DNA from: Sphaerotilus microaerophilus
GTDB taxonomy: Bacteria; Pseudomonadota; Gammaproteobacteria; Burkholderiales; Burkholderiaceae_C
DNA: 64,000 nucleotides
Assembly (NCBI RefSeq): GCF_023734135.1
Contig: NZ_AP025730.1
Location: forward strand, 3,100,001-3,164,000
Reading direction: 5' to 3'
A program made the translations under genes and the position numbers. How positions within the stretch are numbered: the first letter of the stretch is position 1; every line of letters starts with the position of its first letter. The notes under the pieces are model-generated. The model was given only the letters and a program-made list of their open reading frames with translations, was not told the DNA's origin and made no database searches. Of the stretch, positions 16,578-24,646 are shown in pieces.

Positions 16578-17987
16578 TCAGGCCGCGCGGCGCAGCTTCA
16601 CATGGGCCACAAAGCCACCGCCCGGCGCGTTGGCCAATTCCAACTGGCCGCCCATGCGGGTGACGGTCTTGTCGACGATCGCCAGGCCGAGGCCGGCGCC
16701 GGTGGAACTGGTGTGGGTGCGCGCCTTGTCGCCGCGGTAGAACGGCGTGGTGAGGTGGGCGAGTTGCTCGGGGCTGACGCCCGGCCCCTCGTCACGCACG
16801 CTGACCACCACCCACTGCCCGGCGCGGGCGAAGGTGACGGTCACGCGCGCCACGCCGTCGGGTGACTGGGCATAGCGCCGCGCGTTCTCGAACAGGTTGC
16901 CAAAGACCCGGTCCACGTCGGTCTCGTCGCCCAGCACGCGCACGTCGGTGGTCACGCGGGCCTGGATCTTCAGGTGCTCGTTGCTGACGCGGCGGATCAC
17001 GGTGTCCAGCAGCACGGCCAGCACCAGCGGCTCCAGCTTGACCTGGGTGGGCCGTGCGTAGTCCATGAACTTGTCAATGATGGCGTCGAGCTGGTCGATG
17101 TCCTGCGCCATGTTGCGCCGCGCCTCCTCGTCGACCACGCTCATCTCGGTTTCGAGCCGGATGCGCGCCAGCGGCGTGCGCAAGTCGTGCGAGATGCCGG
17201 CCAGCATCACCGCGCGGTCGTCCTCGATCTTGGCCAGTTCGCGCGCCATGCGGTTGAAGCCGCGGTTGACCTCGCGGATCTCGCGCGTGGTGGTCTCCTC
17301 GTCCAGCCGGGAGGTGTACTCGCCCTCGCGGATGCGGCTGGCGGCAAAGGAGAGCTGACGCAGCGGCCGGTTGATCAGCCCGGCGATGGCCGCCGAGCCC
17401 AGCAGCGTCAGCACCAGCGTCAGCCCCAGCACCACCGAGTAGGTGGTCAGCGTCACCGCCGGCTGGACCCGCCCCGGGTCGGCCTGCAGCCAGTACTGGT
17501 CGGTCTCGATCAGGAAGCCCACCCACAGCCCGCCGGTGCCGTTGACGGTGCTGGCCACGATGGTCTGAGGCCCCAGCCGCGAGCGCAGCTCGCTGCCGAT
17601 GGCGCGGGTGAAGCGGTCGACCTCGTAGGGCTCCCATTTGTCGCTGACCTCGCGCGGCTGCAGCTTGACCGCTTCCTGGTCGGCAATGTTCTTGACCAGC
17701 GCCACGCGGTTGACCTGGTCGGTGTAGCGCAGCGCTGCGCGCGAAAGGTTGACCAGGCTGGCGATTTGCTGCGCGGCCTGCACGCCCCGCGGCTCCAGTT
17801 CCAGGTAGCGCAGTGTGTAGACCCAGCCGACGATGCCGGCGCCCAGCATCAGCGACAGCAGCAGGAAGGTGCGCCAGAACAGGCTGAGCGGCAGGCTCTT
17901 GCGGATCAGGCTGGCGGCCGCCCGGGCCAGCGGCGACGTGCTGGGTCCTTGGGGCGGGTGGAGGGTGCTGGTCGTGGTCTGTGCCAT
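16578..17987 (-). CDS. envZ: EnvZ-like sensor histidine kinase
   Basis: Membrane sensor kinase that autophosphorylates on His and passes phosphate to the OmpR-type regulator encoded just upstream. 469 residues: TM1 (about 36-62, LFWRTFLLLSLMLGAGIVGWVY), periplasmic sensor of about 110 residues, TM2 (about 180-202, SVVLGLTLVLTLLGSAAIAG), HAMP (203-255, NRPLRQLSFAASRIREGEYTSRL), H-box GISHDLRTPLARIRLETEM with the phospho-acceptor His267, N-box FGNLFENARRYA, G1 DEGPGVSPEQ, F-box TPFYRGD and G2 GAGLGLAIVD. The HDLRTP H-box is the EnvZ type. It lies 142 bp downstream of the regulator gene; that gap holds a strong hairpin. The stimulus cannot be read from sequence. Confidence 0.88.
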   Translation of the reverse strand: MAQTTTSTLHPPQGPSTSPLARAAASLIRKSLPLSLFWRTFLLLSLMLGAGIVGWVYTLRYLELEPRGVQAAQQIASLVNLSRAALRYTDQVNRVALVKNIADQEAVKLQPREVSDKWEPYEVDRFTRAIGSELRSRLGPQTIVASTVNGTGGLWVGFLIETDQYWLQADPGRVQPAVTLTTYSVVLGLTLVLTLLGSAAIAGLINRPLRQLSFAASRIREGEYTSRLDEETTTREIREVNRGFNRMARELAKIEDDRAVMLAGISHDLRTPLARIRLETEMSVVDEEARRNMAQDIDQLDAIIDKFMDYARPTQVKLEPLVLAVLLDTVIRRVSNEHLKIQARVTTDVRVLGDETDVDRVFGNLFENARRYAQSPDGVARVTVTFARAGQWVVVSVRDEGPGVSPEQLAHLTTPFYRGDKARTHTSSTGAGLGLAIVDKTVTRMGGQLELANAPGGGFVAHVKLRRAA

Positions 17988-18087
17988 GGCAGGGCCGCGC
18001 GGTTGTCTCGTCGTTCTGTCGGGTCCGGGGGCGGCCTCGAAGCGTCTGCACGGTCAGGCGGGGGCGCCGCCGCGCGAGGGGCACGGT

Positions 18088-18110
18088 GGCAGGCGCTCCA
18101 GGCGCCTGCC
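18088..18110. other. Hairpin in the ompR-envZ intergenic gap
   Basis: Perfect 9-bp inverted repeat GGCAGGCGC/GCGCCTGCC with a 5-base loop, just past the regulator stop codon and before the kinase start. It has no U-tail on the transcribed strand. It may set the regulator-to-kinase ratio by partial termination or mRNA stabilisation; this is inference from position. Confidence 0.4.
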
Positions 18111-18129
18111 AGCTGCCGCCTGAGGCGGA

Positions 18130-18864
18130 TCAGGCCGCACCGTCCGGCACGAACACGTAGCCCACGCCCCAGACCGTCTGGATGTAGCGCGGCTGCGAGG
18201 GATCGGGCTCGATCATCTTGCGCAGGCGCGAGACCTGCACGTCCAGGCTGCGGTCGAAGGGCTCGAACTCCCGTCCGCGCGCCAGCTGGGCCAGCTTGTC
18301 GCGGCTGAGCGGCTGGCGCGGGTGGCGCACCAGGGCCTTGAGCATCGAGAACTCGCCCGTGGTCAGCGAGATCACCTCACCGTCGCGGGTCAGGCGGCGC
18401 AGCGCCAGGTCGAATTCGAAGGGGCCGAAGCTCACGCTCTGCGCCTCGCGCGAGGGCGCACCGGGCGCCTCGATCATCGGGCGGCGGCGCAGCACCGCGT
18501 GGATGCGGGCCAGCAGTTCGCGTGGGTTGAAGGGCTTGGGCAGGTAGTCGTCGGCGCCAACCTCCAGGCCGACGATGCGGTCGACGTCCTCGACCTTGGC
18601 GGTCAGCATGATGATGGGCGTGACGTCGTTGGCCGCGCGCAGGCGGCGGCAGATCGACAGACCGTCCTCGCCGGGCAGCATCAGGTCGAGCACGATCAGG
18701 TCCACCGTCTCGCGGGTGAGGATGCGGTTGAGGGCCTTGGCGTCCTCGGCCAGCAGGACCTCGAAACCTTCCTGGGTCAGATAGCGGCGCAGCAGGTCAC
18801 GGATGCGGGCATCATCATCGACGACGGCGATGCGATCGGTGCGCTGGGCGTTTGCGGTGGTCAT
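18130..18864 (-). CDS. ompR: OmpR-family response regulator
   Basis: DNA-binding response regulator, partner of the kinase gene downstream. 244 residues: receiver domain (about 10-125) with acidic pocket VVDDD, phospho-acceptor Asp60 in IVLDLMLPGEDG, the Thr of MLTAK and the Lys of LPKPFNPREL; winged-helix output domain (about 145-240) with LTTGEFSMLKALVRHPRQPLSRDKL, RSLDVQVSRLRKMIE and the terminal wing RYIQTVWGVGYVFVPDG. The overall pattern, with LEVGADDYLPKPFNPRELLARI and ending GYVFVPDG, is that of OmpR proper. Transcribed divergently from the SIMPL gene across a 310-bp gap with inverted TGTAACA elements. Confidence 0.92.
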   Translation of the reverse strand: MTTANAQRTDRIAVVDDDARIRDLLRRYLTQEGFEVLLAEDAKALNRILTRETVDLIVLDLMLPGEDGLSICRRLRAANDVTPIIMLTAKVEDVDRIVGLEVGADDYLPKPFNPRELLARIHAVLRRRPMIEAPGAPSREAQSVSFGPFEFDLALRRLTRDGEVISLTTGEFSMLKALVRHPRQPLSRDKLAQLARGREFEPFDRSLDVQVSRLRKMIEPDPSQPRYIQTVWGVGYVFVPDGAA

Positions 18865-18883
18865 GGGCGACGGCCTCCGAATT

Positions 18884-18947
18884 TGTAACAGGCGCGATTG
18901 TGCGCAGGTCCGGACCCGATTTTCCGCTGTTCTGACTCGCTGTTACA
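18884..18947. promoter_or_regulatory. Inverted TGTAACA/TGTTACA pair upstream of ompR
   Basis: TGTAACA at 18884-18890 and its exact reverse complement TGTTACA at 18941-18947 lie in the ompR upstream region; the second continues as TGTTACATATCTTG, which resembles OmpR-type half-sites (GTTACA followed by an A/T-rich half). Autoregulation by the response regulator is a reasonable inference; not demonstrated. Confidence 0.3.
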
Positions 18948-19094
18948 TATCTTGCGAAGGCGACGCGGGCATTCACGGAACCCGCCGCCGGGGCCTGGAT
19001 CTGTCCGGCGCGCACTGCCTGCAGCAGCGCCACCCGGCGACGCTGTCATGATGGCTGCCATGCCGCGCGATGCCGCCCCCTCGGCGGGCCGGCG

Positions 19095-19138
19095 CTGTTC
19101 GCCCCCTGTTCGCCCCCTGTTCGCCCTATGTTCGACTC
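19095..19138 (+). repeat. 11-bp tandem repeat, four units, upstream of the SIMPL gene
   Basis: Two exact units CTGTTCGCCCC (19095-19105, 19106-19116) are followed by CTGTTCGCCCT and a decayed ATGTTCGACTC. The array ends 36 bases before the SIMPL start. Eleven bases is about one helical turn, so each TGTTCG presents on the same DNA face, suggesting a protein-binding array. Apart from this repeat and the TGTAACA elements, I see nothing else in the 310-bp intergenic region 18865-19174. Confidence 0.6.
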
Positions 19139-19174
19139 CCGATCCATCGCTGATCTCCACCCACGAGTGCTGCC

Positions 19175-19960
19175 ATGACCTCTGCCACCGCTGCCCGATC
19201 TGCTTCCCTGCGTCCCACGCGTGCCCTGCGCACACCGGCGCTGCTGCACCAATGGGTGGCCAGTGCCTGCGTGGTCGCGGCCGGCCTCGCGGCGGCGCCC
19301 TTGGCCATGGCGGCCGGCGCCACCGACTCGCCGCGGGACAACCAGGTCAGCTTTGCCGCCAGCGCCAACATCGAGGTGGCCAAGGACGTGCTCACGGTGA
19401 CCCTGCAGGCCAGCCGCGACGGCGTGGAGGCCGCCGCGGTGCAGGGCGCGCTCAAGCAGGTGCTCGACGCCGCGCTGACCGAAGCCCGCCGCGCCGCCCA
19501 GGCCGGCGCGCTGGAGGTGCGCACCGGCAGCTTCAACCTCTCGCCGCGCTACGGGCGCGATGGCAAGCCCAACGGCTGGACCGGCAATGCGGATCTGACG
19601 ATCGAGGGCAAGGACGTCGGCCGTGTCGCGGCCACTGCCGGCAAGCTGACCGGCCTGAACATCGTCTCGACCGGCTACAGCGTCTCGCGCGAGCTGCGCG
19701 AGCAGCACGAAAGCGCGCTGATCGCCCAGGCGATCCAGAAGTACCAGGCGCGTGCCAGCGAGATCGCTCGCCAGTTCGGCTTCAGCGGCTACACGCTGCG
19801 CGAGCTGAACGTTCAGACGAGCGACGGCGAGATGCCGCGCCAGCCGGTGCTGATGCGCACGATGGCCATGGCCAGCGCAGACGCTGCGCCGCTGCCCACC
19901 GAGCCGGGCAAGGGGCTGCTGACCGCGACCGTGCAGGGCACGGTGCAGCTGACGCGCTGA
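19175..19960 (+). CDS. SIMPL domain-containing (DUF541) periplasmic protein
   Basis: Predicted secreted protein of unknown biochemical role; the SIMPL/DUF541 family includes E. coli YggE, linked to oxidative-stress tolerance. 261 residues with an extended N-terminus and Sec signal (hydrophobic stretch about 28-47, VASACVVAAGLAAAPLAMA, likely cut after AMA), then the SIMPL fold: SFAASANIEVAKDVLTVTLQASRDG near the start, GSFNLSPRYGRDGKPNGWTGNADLTIEGKD in the middle, and the C-terminal half ALIAQAIQKYQARASEIARQFGFSGYTLRELNV. It stands alone, divergent from ompR and convergent with bdhA. The ATG at 19175 is followed by a typical basic n-region. Confidence 0.85.
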   Translation: MTSATAARSASLRPTRALRTPALLHQWVASACVVAAGLAAAPLAMAAGATDSPRDNQVSFAASANIEVAKDVLTVTLQASRDGVEAAAVQGALKQVLDAALTEARRAAQAGALEVRTGSFNLSPRYGRDGKPNGWTGNADLTIEGKDVGRVAATAGKLTGLNIVSTGYSVSRELREQHESALIAQAIQKYQARASEIARQFGFSGYTLRELNVQTSDGEMPRQPVLMRTMAMASADAAPLPTEPGKGLLTATVQGTVQLTR

Positions 19961-19979
19961 GCCGCTGCCGGGCGGGGTG

Positions 19980-20002
19980 CAGCCCACCCGCCGGGTGGGC
20001 TG
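19980..20002. terminator. Hairpin between convergent SIMPL gene and bdhA
   Basis: Perfect 10-bp inverted repeat CAGCCCACCC/GGGTGGGCTG with a 3-base loop, centred between the two stop codons. No U-run, so it is a candidate bidirectional terminator or 3'-end stabiliser only. Confidence 0.45.
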
Positions 20003-20028
20003 GAGAGAGCCGGGGGAGCGCTGTGGGC

Positions 20029-20799
20029 TTACTGGGCCGTCCAGCCACCGTCCACCGCCCACGACTGGCCGCGCACGTTGTCGGCCGCCGCAGAGCAGAG
20101 GAACACCGCCAGGCCGCCGAGCTGCTCGGGCGTGGTGAACTGCAGCGAGGGCTGCTTCTCGCCGAGCAGGCGACGGGTGGCCTCGGCGTTGTCCACGCCG
20201 TCCTTGGCGGCGCGGGCATCGACCTGCTTCTGCACCAGCGGGGTCAGCACCCAGCCCGGGCAGATCGCGTTGCAGGTCACGCCGGAGGTGGCGGTTTCCA
20301 GCGCGGTGACCTTGGTCAGGCCGACCACGCCGTGCTTGGCGGCCACGTAGGCGGCCTTCTGCACCGAGGCGACGAGGCCGTGCGCCGAGGCGATGTTGAT
20401 GATGCGGCCCCAGTTGCGCGCCTTCATGCCCGGCAGCGCCAGGCGAGTGGTGTGGAAGGTGGAGCTGAGGTTGATCGCGATGATGGCGTCCCAGCGCTCG
20501 GCCGGGAAGTCCTCGACGTTGGCCACGTACTGGATGCCGGCGTTGTTGACCAGCACGTCCACGCCGCCGAACTCGGCCTCGGCGTAGGCCATCATGGCCT
20601 CGATCTCGGCGGGCTTGCTCATGTCGGCGCCGTGGTAGCCGACCTTGACGCCCAGCGCCTCGATCTGCGCCTTGGGGCCTTCGACGTCGCCGAAGCCGTT
20701 GAGCACGATGTGGGCACCCTCGCGCGCCAGGCTGAGCGCAACGCCCAGTCCGATGCCGCTGGTGGAGCCGGTGACCAGTGCGGTCTTGCCTTTGAGCAT
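20029..20799 (-). CDS. bdhA: 3-hydroxybutyrate dehydrogenase (SDR)
   Basis: NAD-dependent oxidation of D-3-hydroxybutyrate to acetoacetate, the step that feeds depolymerised PHB into central metabolism. 256 residues. Classical SDR signatures: TGSTSGIGLG (cofactor glycine motif), NNAGIQYVANVEDFP, catalytic Ser/Tyr/Lys in INIASAHGLVASVQKAAYVAAKHGVVG, and CNAICPGWVLTPLVQKQ, which is diagnostic for 3-hydroxybutyrate dehydrogenases. The ATG at 20799 (MLKGKTALVTG) has GGAGAG seven bases upstream; an in-frame ATG 33 bases earlier is less family-like. Divergent from the hydrolase gene. Together with phaR at 28 kb it points to a PHB-storing organism. Confidence 0.92.
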   Translation of the reverse strand: MLKGKTALVTGSTSGIGLGVALSLAREGAHIVLNGFGDVEGPKAQIEALGVKVGYHGADMSKPAEIEAMMAYAEAEFGGVDVLVNNAGIQYVANVEDFPAERWDAIIAINLSSTFHTTRLALPGMKARNWGRIINIASAHGLVASVQKAAYVAAKHGVVGLTKVTALETATSGVTCNAICPGWVLTPLVQKQVDARAAKDGVDNAEATRRLLGEKQPSLQFTTPEQLGGLAVFLCSAAADNVRGQSWAVDGGWTAQ

Positions 20800-20902
20800 G
20801 GAATCACTCTCCGTCGGTTGGTTAGGATCCATTATCTACAACGCCTTTTGACTGCAGCTGACGCCTGCGCCCGCGCGCCGGGGTCAGCCATCGCCACGTT
20901 TC

Positions 20903-21775
20903 ATGAACCAACCTCGCCTGCACCACGTCGCCTGCCTCGATCCCAAGGGCCTGCACCGCATGGCCTACTGGGAGTGGGGCGACCCCGCCAACCCGCGCGT
21001 GGTGGTCTGCGCCCACGGGCTGTCGCGGCAGGGGCGTGACTTCGACACCCTCGCTGCCGCCCTGGCGCCGCGCTGGCGGGTGATCTGCCCGGACGTGGTC
21101 GGGCGCGGCCACTCGGACCGCCTGGCCGACCCGATGGGCTACGTGATCCCGACCTACGTGGCCGACATGGTCACGCTGGTCGCGCGGCTGAACGTCGAGC
21201 GCGTGGCCTGGGTGGGCACCTCGATGGGCGGGCTGATCGGCCTGGGGCTGGCGGCGCTCAAGGGCAGCCCGATCGAGCGGCTGGTGCTCAACGACGTTGG
21301 CCCGGCCATCGAGTACGCCGCGCTGGAGCGCATCGGCCAGTACCTGGGCGCACCGCTGCGCTGGCCCGACGAGCAGGCCGCGGCCGACTACCTGTGGAGC
21401 ATCTCGCAGAGCTTCGGCCCGCACACGCGCGAACAGTGGCTGGCACTGACCCGCCCGCAGCTGCGCCCGGCGCCCGAGGGCGGCTTCATGTCGCACTACG
21501 ACCCGGCGATCGCTGTGCCGTACAGCGCCTTCACCCCCGAGATGGCCAAGGCCGGCGAGGCGATGCTCTGGGCGGCCTATGACGCGCTGCGCTGCCCGAC
21601 GCTGCTGCTGCGCGGCGCGCAGTCTGACCTGCTGTCTGCCGCCACCGCCCAGGCCATGACGCAGCGTGGCCCGCGCGCCCGGCTGGTGGAGTTCGATGAG
21701 GTGGGCCACGCGCCGACGTTGATCGCCGACGACCAGGTGCGCAGCGTGCTCGACTTCCTGGAGCGCGGGGATTGA
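20903..21775 (+). CDS. Alpha/beta-fold hydrolase
   Basis: Cytoplasmic alpha/beta hydrolase of unknown substrate, 290 residues. It shows the oxyanion HG motif (VVCAHGLSRQGRDFDTL), the nucleophile elbow GTSMGG with Ser107, an acid (Asp in LLLRGAQSDLLS) and the catalytic His in EVGHAPTL. There is no signal peptide or membrane segment. It stands divergent from bdhA with a 103-bp gap, so a link to hydroxybutyrate or PHB oligomers is possible but only guilt by position; no lipase-box variant typical of PHB depolymerases is present. No strong ribosome site precedes the ATG at 20903. Confidence 0.8.
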   Translation: MNQPRLHHVACLDPKGLHRMAYWEWGDPANPRVVVCAHGLSRQGRDFDTLAAALAPRWRVICPDVVGRGHSDRLADPMGYVIPTYVADMVTLVARLNVERVAWVGTSMGGLIGLGLAALKGSPIERLVLNDVGPAIEYAALERIGQYLGAPLRWPDEQAAADYLWSISQSFGPHTREQWLALTRPQLRPAPEGGFMSHYDPAIAVPYSAFTPEMAKAGEAMLWAAYDALRCPTLLLRGAQSDLLSAATAQAMTQRGPRARLVEFDEVGHAPTLIADDQVRSVLDFLERGD

Positions 21776-21835
21776 ACGGGGCCTGAGTCGGATGGTGCAC
21801 ACAAGCGTCGAATCGAACCCGCTGGAGGCCCCGCG

Positions 21836-24163
21836 ATGAGGACCTCCACCTACGAACCCAGCGCCCTCTCGGCCACCCTCGCTGCCGCCCCGGCGGCCAT
21901 CGTCGCGCTGGCCAGCCAGTTGCCGCCCGGTGAGGACGGGCCCGATGCCGCCATCGGCGATCCCTCGGGCGAGCCGGCCGGCGGCAGTGCCCTGGCGCGT
22001 GAACTCCAGCGCCTGCAGCGTGCGCGCGACTTCGCCCTGCCGCTGCTGCAGGGGCGGCGTTTTGACACCGGTGAGGAGGCGCTGGCCCATGCCGACGGCG
22101 TGGCCCAGATCCTCGCCGCGGTGGGGGCCGCCCCGGCGATGCAGGCGGCCGTCTACCTGGTCTACGCGGGCGACTTCCTGACCGACCCCGAGACGCTGGT
22201 CACGCAGCAGTTCGGCGCCTCCTACGCCAGCCTGGTCACGCACACGCGCCAGCTCGTCAAGATCCAGCGCAACGCCCGCGACGCGCTGGCCGACGAGACC
22301 GACCCCGAGGTGCTGCGCCTGCAGCTGGAGCGGGTGCGCAAGATGCTGCTGGCCTTCTCGCGCGACCTGCGCGTGGTGCTGCTGCGCCTGGCCTCGCGGC
22401 TGCAGACCCTGCGCTTCTACGCGGCCACCAAGACCCCGTGCCCGCGGGCGCTGGCGCGCGAGACGCAGCAGGTCTTCGCCCCGCTGGCCAGCCGGCTGGG
22501 CATCTGGCAGATCAAGTGGGAGCTGGAGGATCTGTCCTTCCGCTTCCTGCAGCCCGACGAGTACCGCCGCATTGCCCGCCTGCTCGACGAGAAGCGCGTC
22601 GAGCGCGAGCAGGGCATCGCCGCAGCGCAGGCCCGCCTGGCCGAACAGCTGATGCTGGCCGGCGTGCGCGCCGAGGTGCAGGGCCGGCCCAAGCACATCT
22701 ACAGCATCTGGAAGAAGATGCAGGGCAAGAACCTGGACTTCTCCCGCGTCTTCGACGTGCGCGCGTTGCGCGTGATCGTCGAGGACGTACCGGCCTGCTA
22801 CGCCGCGCTCAGCCGTGTGCACGAGCTGTGGACGCCGCTGCCCGAGGAGTTCGACGACTACATCGCCCGGCCCAAGCCCAACGGCTACCAGTCGCTGCAC
22901 ACCATCGTCCATGATGCCCAGGGCAAGCCGCTGGAGATCCAGATCCGCACCCGGGCGATGCACGAGCATGCCGAGAGCGGTGTGGCCGCGCACTGGGCCT
23001 ACAAGGAGGCCGGCAGCAAGGGCTATGCGGGCGTCAGCGCCGCAGGCGACTTCGAGGAGCGCGTCGCGCAGGCCCGCCGTGCGGTGCTGCAGCAGCTGCT
23101 GGCCTGGGAGCGTGACTTTGCCGGCGCCAGCGCTGCCGAGGGCGAGGCCCAGGGCGTGCCGCAGGGCCTGTTCGAAGACCGCATCTATGTCTTCACGCCG
23201 CAGGCCACCGTGATCGAGCTGCCCGCGGGCGCCACCGCGATCGACTTTGCCTACACCCTGCACACCGATCTGGGCCACCGCTGCCGCGGCGCCCGCATCG
23301 ACGGCGCGTTGCAGCCGCTGAGCACGCCGCTGCGCAGCGGCCAGACGGTGGAGATCAACGCCGCCAAGGAGGGCGGCCCGTCGCTCGACTGGCTCAACCC
23401 TCACCTGGGCTTCGTGCGCAGCCACCGCGCCCGCGCCAAGGTGCGCGCCTGGTTCAACGCCCGTGCGCTCAACGACACCATCGCCCGCGGCCGCGAGGCG
23501 GTCGAGAAGCTGCTGCAGCGCGAGGGCCGCACCGCCCTCAAGCTCGACGAGCTGGCCGCGCAATTGGGCTTTCGCAACGCCGAGGCGCTGTTCGAGGTGG
23601 TCGGCAAGGACGAGTACTCGCTGCGCCGCATCGAAGAGCTGCTGCGCCCGCCCGAGCCACCCGCGGAGGAGGCGCTGCCCGCCATCAAGCGCTCGCGGGC
23701 CGGGGAGGGCGGCAGCGGCGTGCTGGTGGTGGGCGTCGAGTCGCTGCTGACGCAGCTGGCGCGCTGCTGCCGCCCGGCGCCGCCGGACGCCATCGGCGGC
23801 TATGTCACCCGTGGCAAGGGCGTGGCGGTGCACCGGGCCGATTGCGCCAACTTCCGCCAACTGGTGGCGCGCTCGCCCGAGCGCGTCATCCCGGTGACCT
23901 GGGGCACGCAGGCCAACGATGGCAGGCAGCCGCTGTATCCGATCGACGTGTCGGTGCTGGCACAGGATCGCCAGGGGCTGCTGCGTGACGTGTCCGAGGT
24001 GTTTGCCAAGGACAAGGTCAACGTCACCGGCGTCAACACCCGCAGCGTCAAGGGCACCGCCTTCATGACCTTCACCGTCGAGGTGGCCGATGCCGGCCGA
24101 TTGAGCCAGGTGCTCGCCCAGGTGGCGCGGGTGCCGGGCGTGCAATCGGTGCGGCGCCGATGA
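21836..24163 (+). CDS. relA: RelA-type (p)ppGpp synthetase
   Basis: Ribosome-associated alarmone synthetase of the stringent response. 775 residues: degenerate HD hydrolase domain (about 60-200), synthetase domain (about 250-370, RPKHIYSIWKKMQGKNLDFSRVFDVRALR then EFDDYIARPKPNGYQSLHT), TGS (about 395-460, IYVFTPQATVIELPAGATAIDFAYTLH), helical/zinc-finger region with CCRPAPPDAIGGYVTRGKG, and C-terminal ACT (about 700-775). In the hydrolase domain the His-Asp pair is absent (LVYAGDFL where active enzymes have LLHDVVEDT), and the synthetase carries EFDD, the acidic motif of monofunctional RelA. So it should make but not degrade (p)ppGpp; a separate SpoT must exist elsewhere. GGAGG precedes the ATG at 21836. 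Confidence 0.92.
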   Translation: MRTSTYEPSALSATLAAAPAAIVALASQLPPGEDGPDAAIGDPSGEPAGGSALARELQRLQRARDFALPLLQGRRFDTGEEALAHADGVAQILAAVGAAPAMQAAVYLVYAGDFLTDPETLVTQQFGASYASLVTHTRQLVKIQRNARDALADETDPEVLRLQLERVRKMLLAFSRDLRVVLLRLASRLQTLRFYAATKTPCPRALARETQQVFAPLASRLGIWQIKWELEDLSFRFLQPDEYRRIARLLDEKRVEREQGIAAAQARLAEQLMLAGVRAEVQGRPKHIYSIWKKMQGKNLDFSRVFDVRALRVIVEDVPACYAALSRVHELWTPLPEEFDDYIARPKPNGYQSLHTIVHDAQGKPLEIQIRTRAMHEHAESGVAAHWAYKEAGSKGYAGVSAAGDFEERVAQARRAVLQQLLAWERDFAGASAAEGEAQGVPQGLFEDRIYVFTPQATVIELPAGATAIDFAYTLHTDLGHRCRGARIDGALQPLSTPLRSGQTVEINAAKEGGPSLDWLNPHLGFVRSHRARAKVRAWFNARALNDTIARGREAVEKLLQREGRTALKLDELAAQLGFRNAEALFEVVGKDEYSLRRIEELLRPPEPPAEEALPAIKRSRAGEGGSGVLVVGVESLLTQLARCCRPAPPDAIGGYVTRGKGVAVHRADCANFRQLVARSPERVIPVTWGTQANDGRQPLYPIDVSVLAQDRQGLLRDVSEVFAKDKVNVTGVNTRSVKGTAFMTFTVEVADAGRLSQVLAQVARVPGVQSVRRR

Positions 24164-24250
24164 GGAGCCGTGAACGCACCTGCCCGGCCCGGCCACCTGC
24201 CGCGCCGACGCCACAGTGACCACCCGGACCGCGGAAAACGGCGCATTGCA

Positions 24251-24278
24251 TTGACGAACGCTGGATCCGTGCTATAGT
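24251..24278 (+). promoter_or_regulatory. Sigma-70 promoter of the tRNA-Val genes
   Basis: TTGACG (24251-24256), 16-base spacer, TATAGT (24273-24278). Transcription would start about 24285, six bases before the first tRNA-Val. Near-consensus hexamers in otherwise GC-rich DNA make this a convincing stable-RNA promoter. Confidence 0.75.
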
Positions 24279-24290
24279 TCAAGGCTCTTC

Positions 24291-24367
24291 AGGCGCGTAG
24301 CTCAGCTGGTTAGAGCACCACCTTGACATGGTGGGGGTCGTTGGTTCGAGTCCAATCGCGCCTACCA
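24291..24367 (+). tRNA. tRNA-Val(GAC), copy 1
   Basis: 77 bases with encoded CCA. Acceptor stem AGGCGCG/CGCGCCT, D-arm with GCTCAGCTGGTTAGAGC, anticodon stem CCACC/GGTGG around loop TTGACAT (anticodon GAC, reading GUC/GUU), and T-arm GTTGGTTCGAGTCCAAT. Identical to the second copy 205 bases downstream. Confidence 0.97.
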
Positions 24368-24381
24368 GATCACAAGCGGCA

Positions 24382-24413
24382 ACGTCGCTGATCCCCAGGT
24401 CAGCGGCGTTTTT
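24382..24413 (+). terminator. Rho-independent terminator after tRNA-Val copy 1
   Basis: ACGTCGCTGA / TCAGCGGCGT stem (one G-T pair) with loop TCCCCAGG followed by TTTT. It lies 14 bases after the CCA of the first tRNA, so the two copies may be partly separate transcripts. Confidence 0.75.
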
Positions 24414-24495
24414 CGTTGAACGGTCTGGCAACAGCCAAAAAGCAGAAGAGTCATCGCGGGGCGCCCGTCCGTGGTGAGCAAAGTCAGGGCACTTC

Positions 24496-24572
24496 AGGCG
24501 CGTAGCTCAGCTGGTTAGAGCACCACCTTGACATGGTGGGGGTCGTTGGTTCGAGTCCAATCGCGCCTACCA
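24496..24572 (+). tRNA. tRNA-Val(GAC), copy 2
   Basis: 77 bases, identical to copy 1 including encoded CCA; anticodon GAC. The identity extends only four bases upstream (CTTC), and the flanks otherwise differ, consistent with a gene duplication or gene conversion. No clear promoter of its own is visible in the 82 bases between it and the first terminator. Confidence 0.97.
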
Positions 24573-24586
24573 GGATCTGAAGTCGC

Positions 24587-24619
24587 AAACGCCGTCGCTC
24601 GCAAGAGGGACGGCGTTTT
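24587..24619 (+). terminator. Rho-independent terminator after tRNA-Val copy 2
   Basis: AAACGCCGTC / GACGGCGTTT perfect stem with a 12-base loop and TTTT at its 3' side; ends the tRNA unit and lies just before the convergent DUF2239 gene. Confidence 0.75.
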
Positions 24620-24646
24620 GCTTTGTGCCCACGCCATCCAGTCCCC

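Noticed and set aside
20822..24223. Antisense open frame over relA and the hydrolase gene
   Set aside because: Same codon-bias shadow; the sense frames carry complete, recognised domains.
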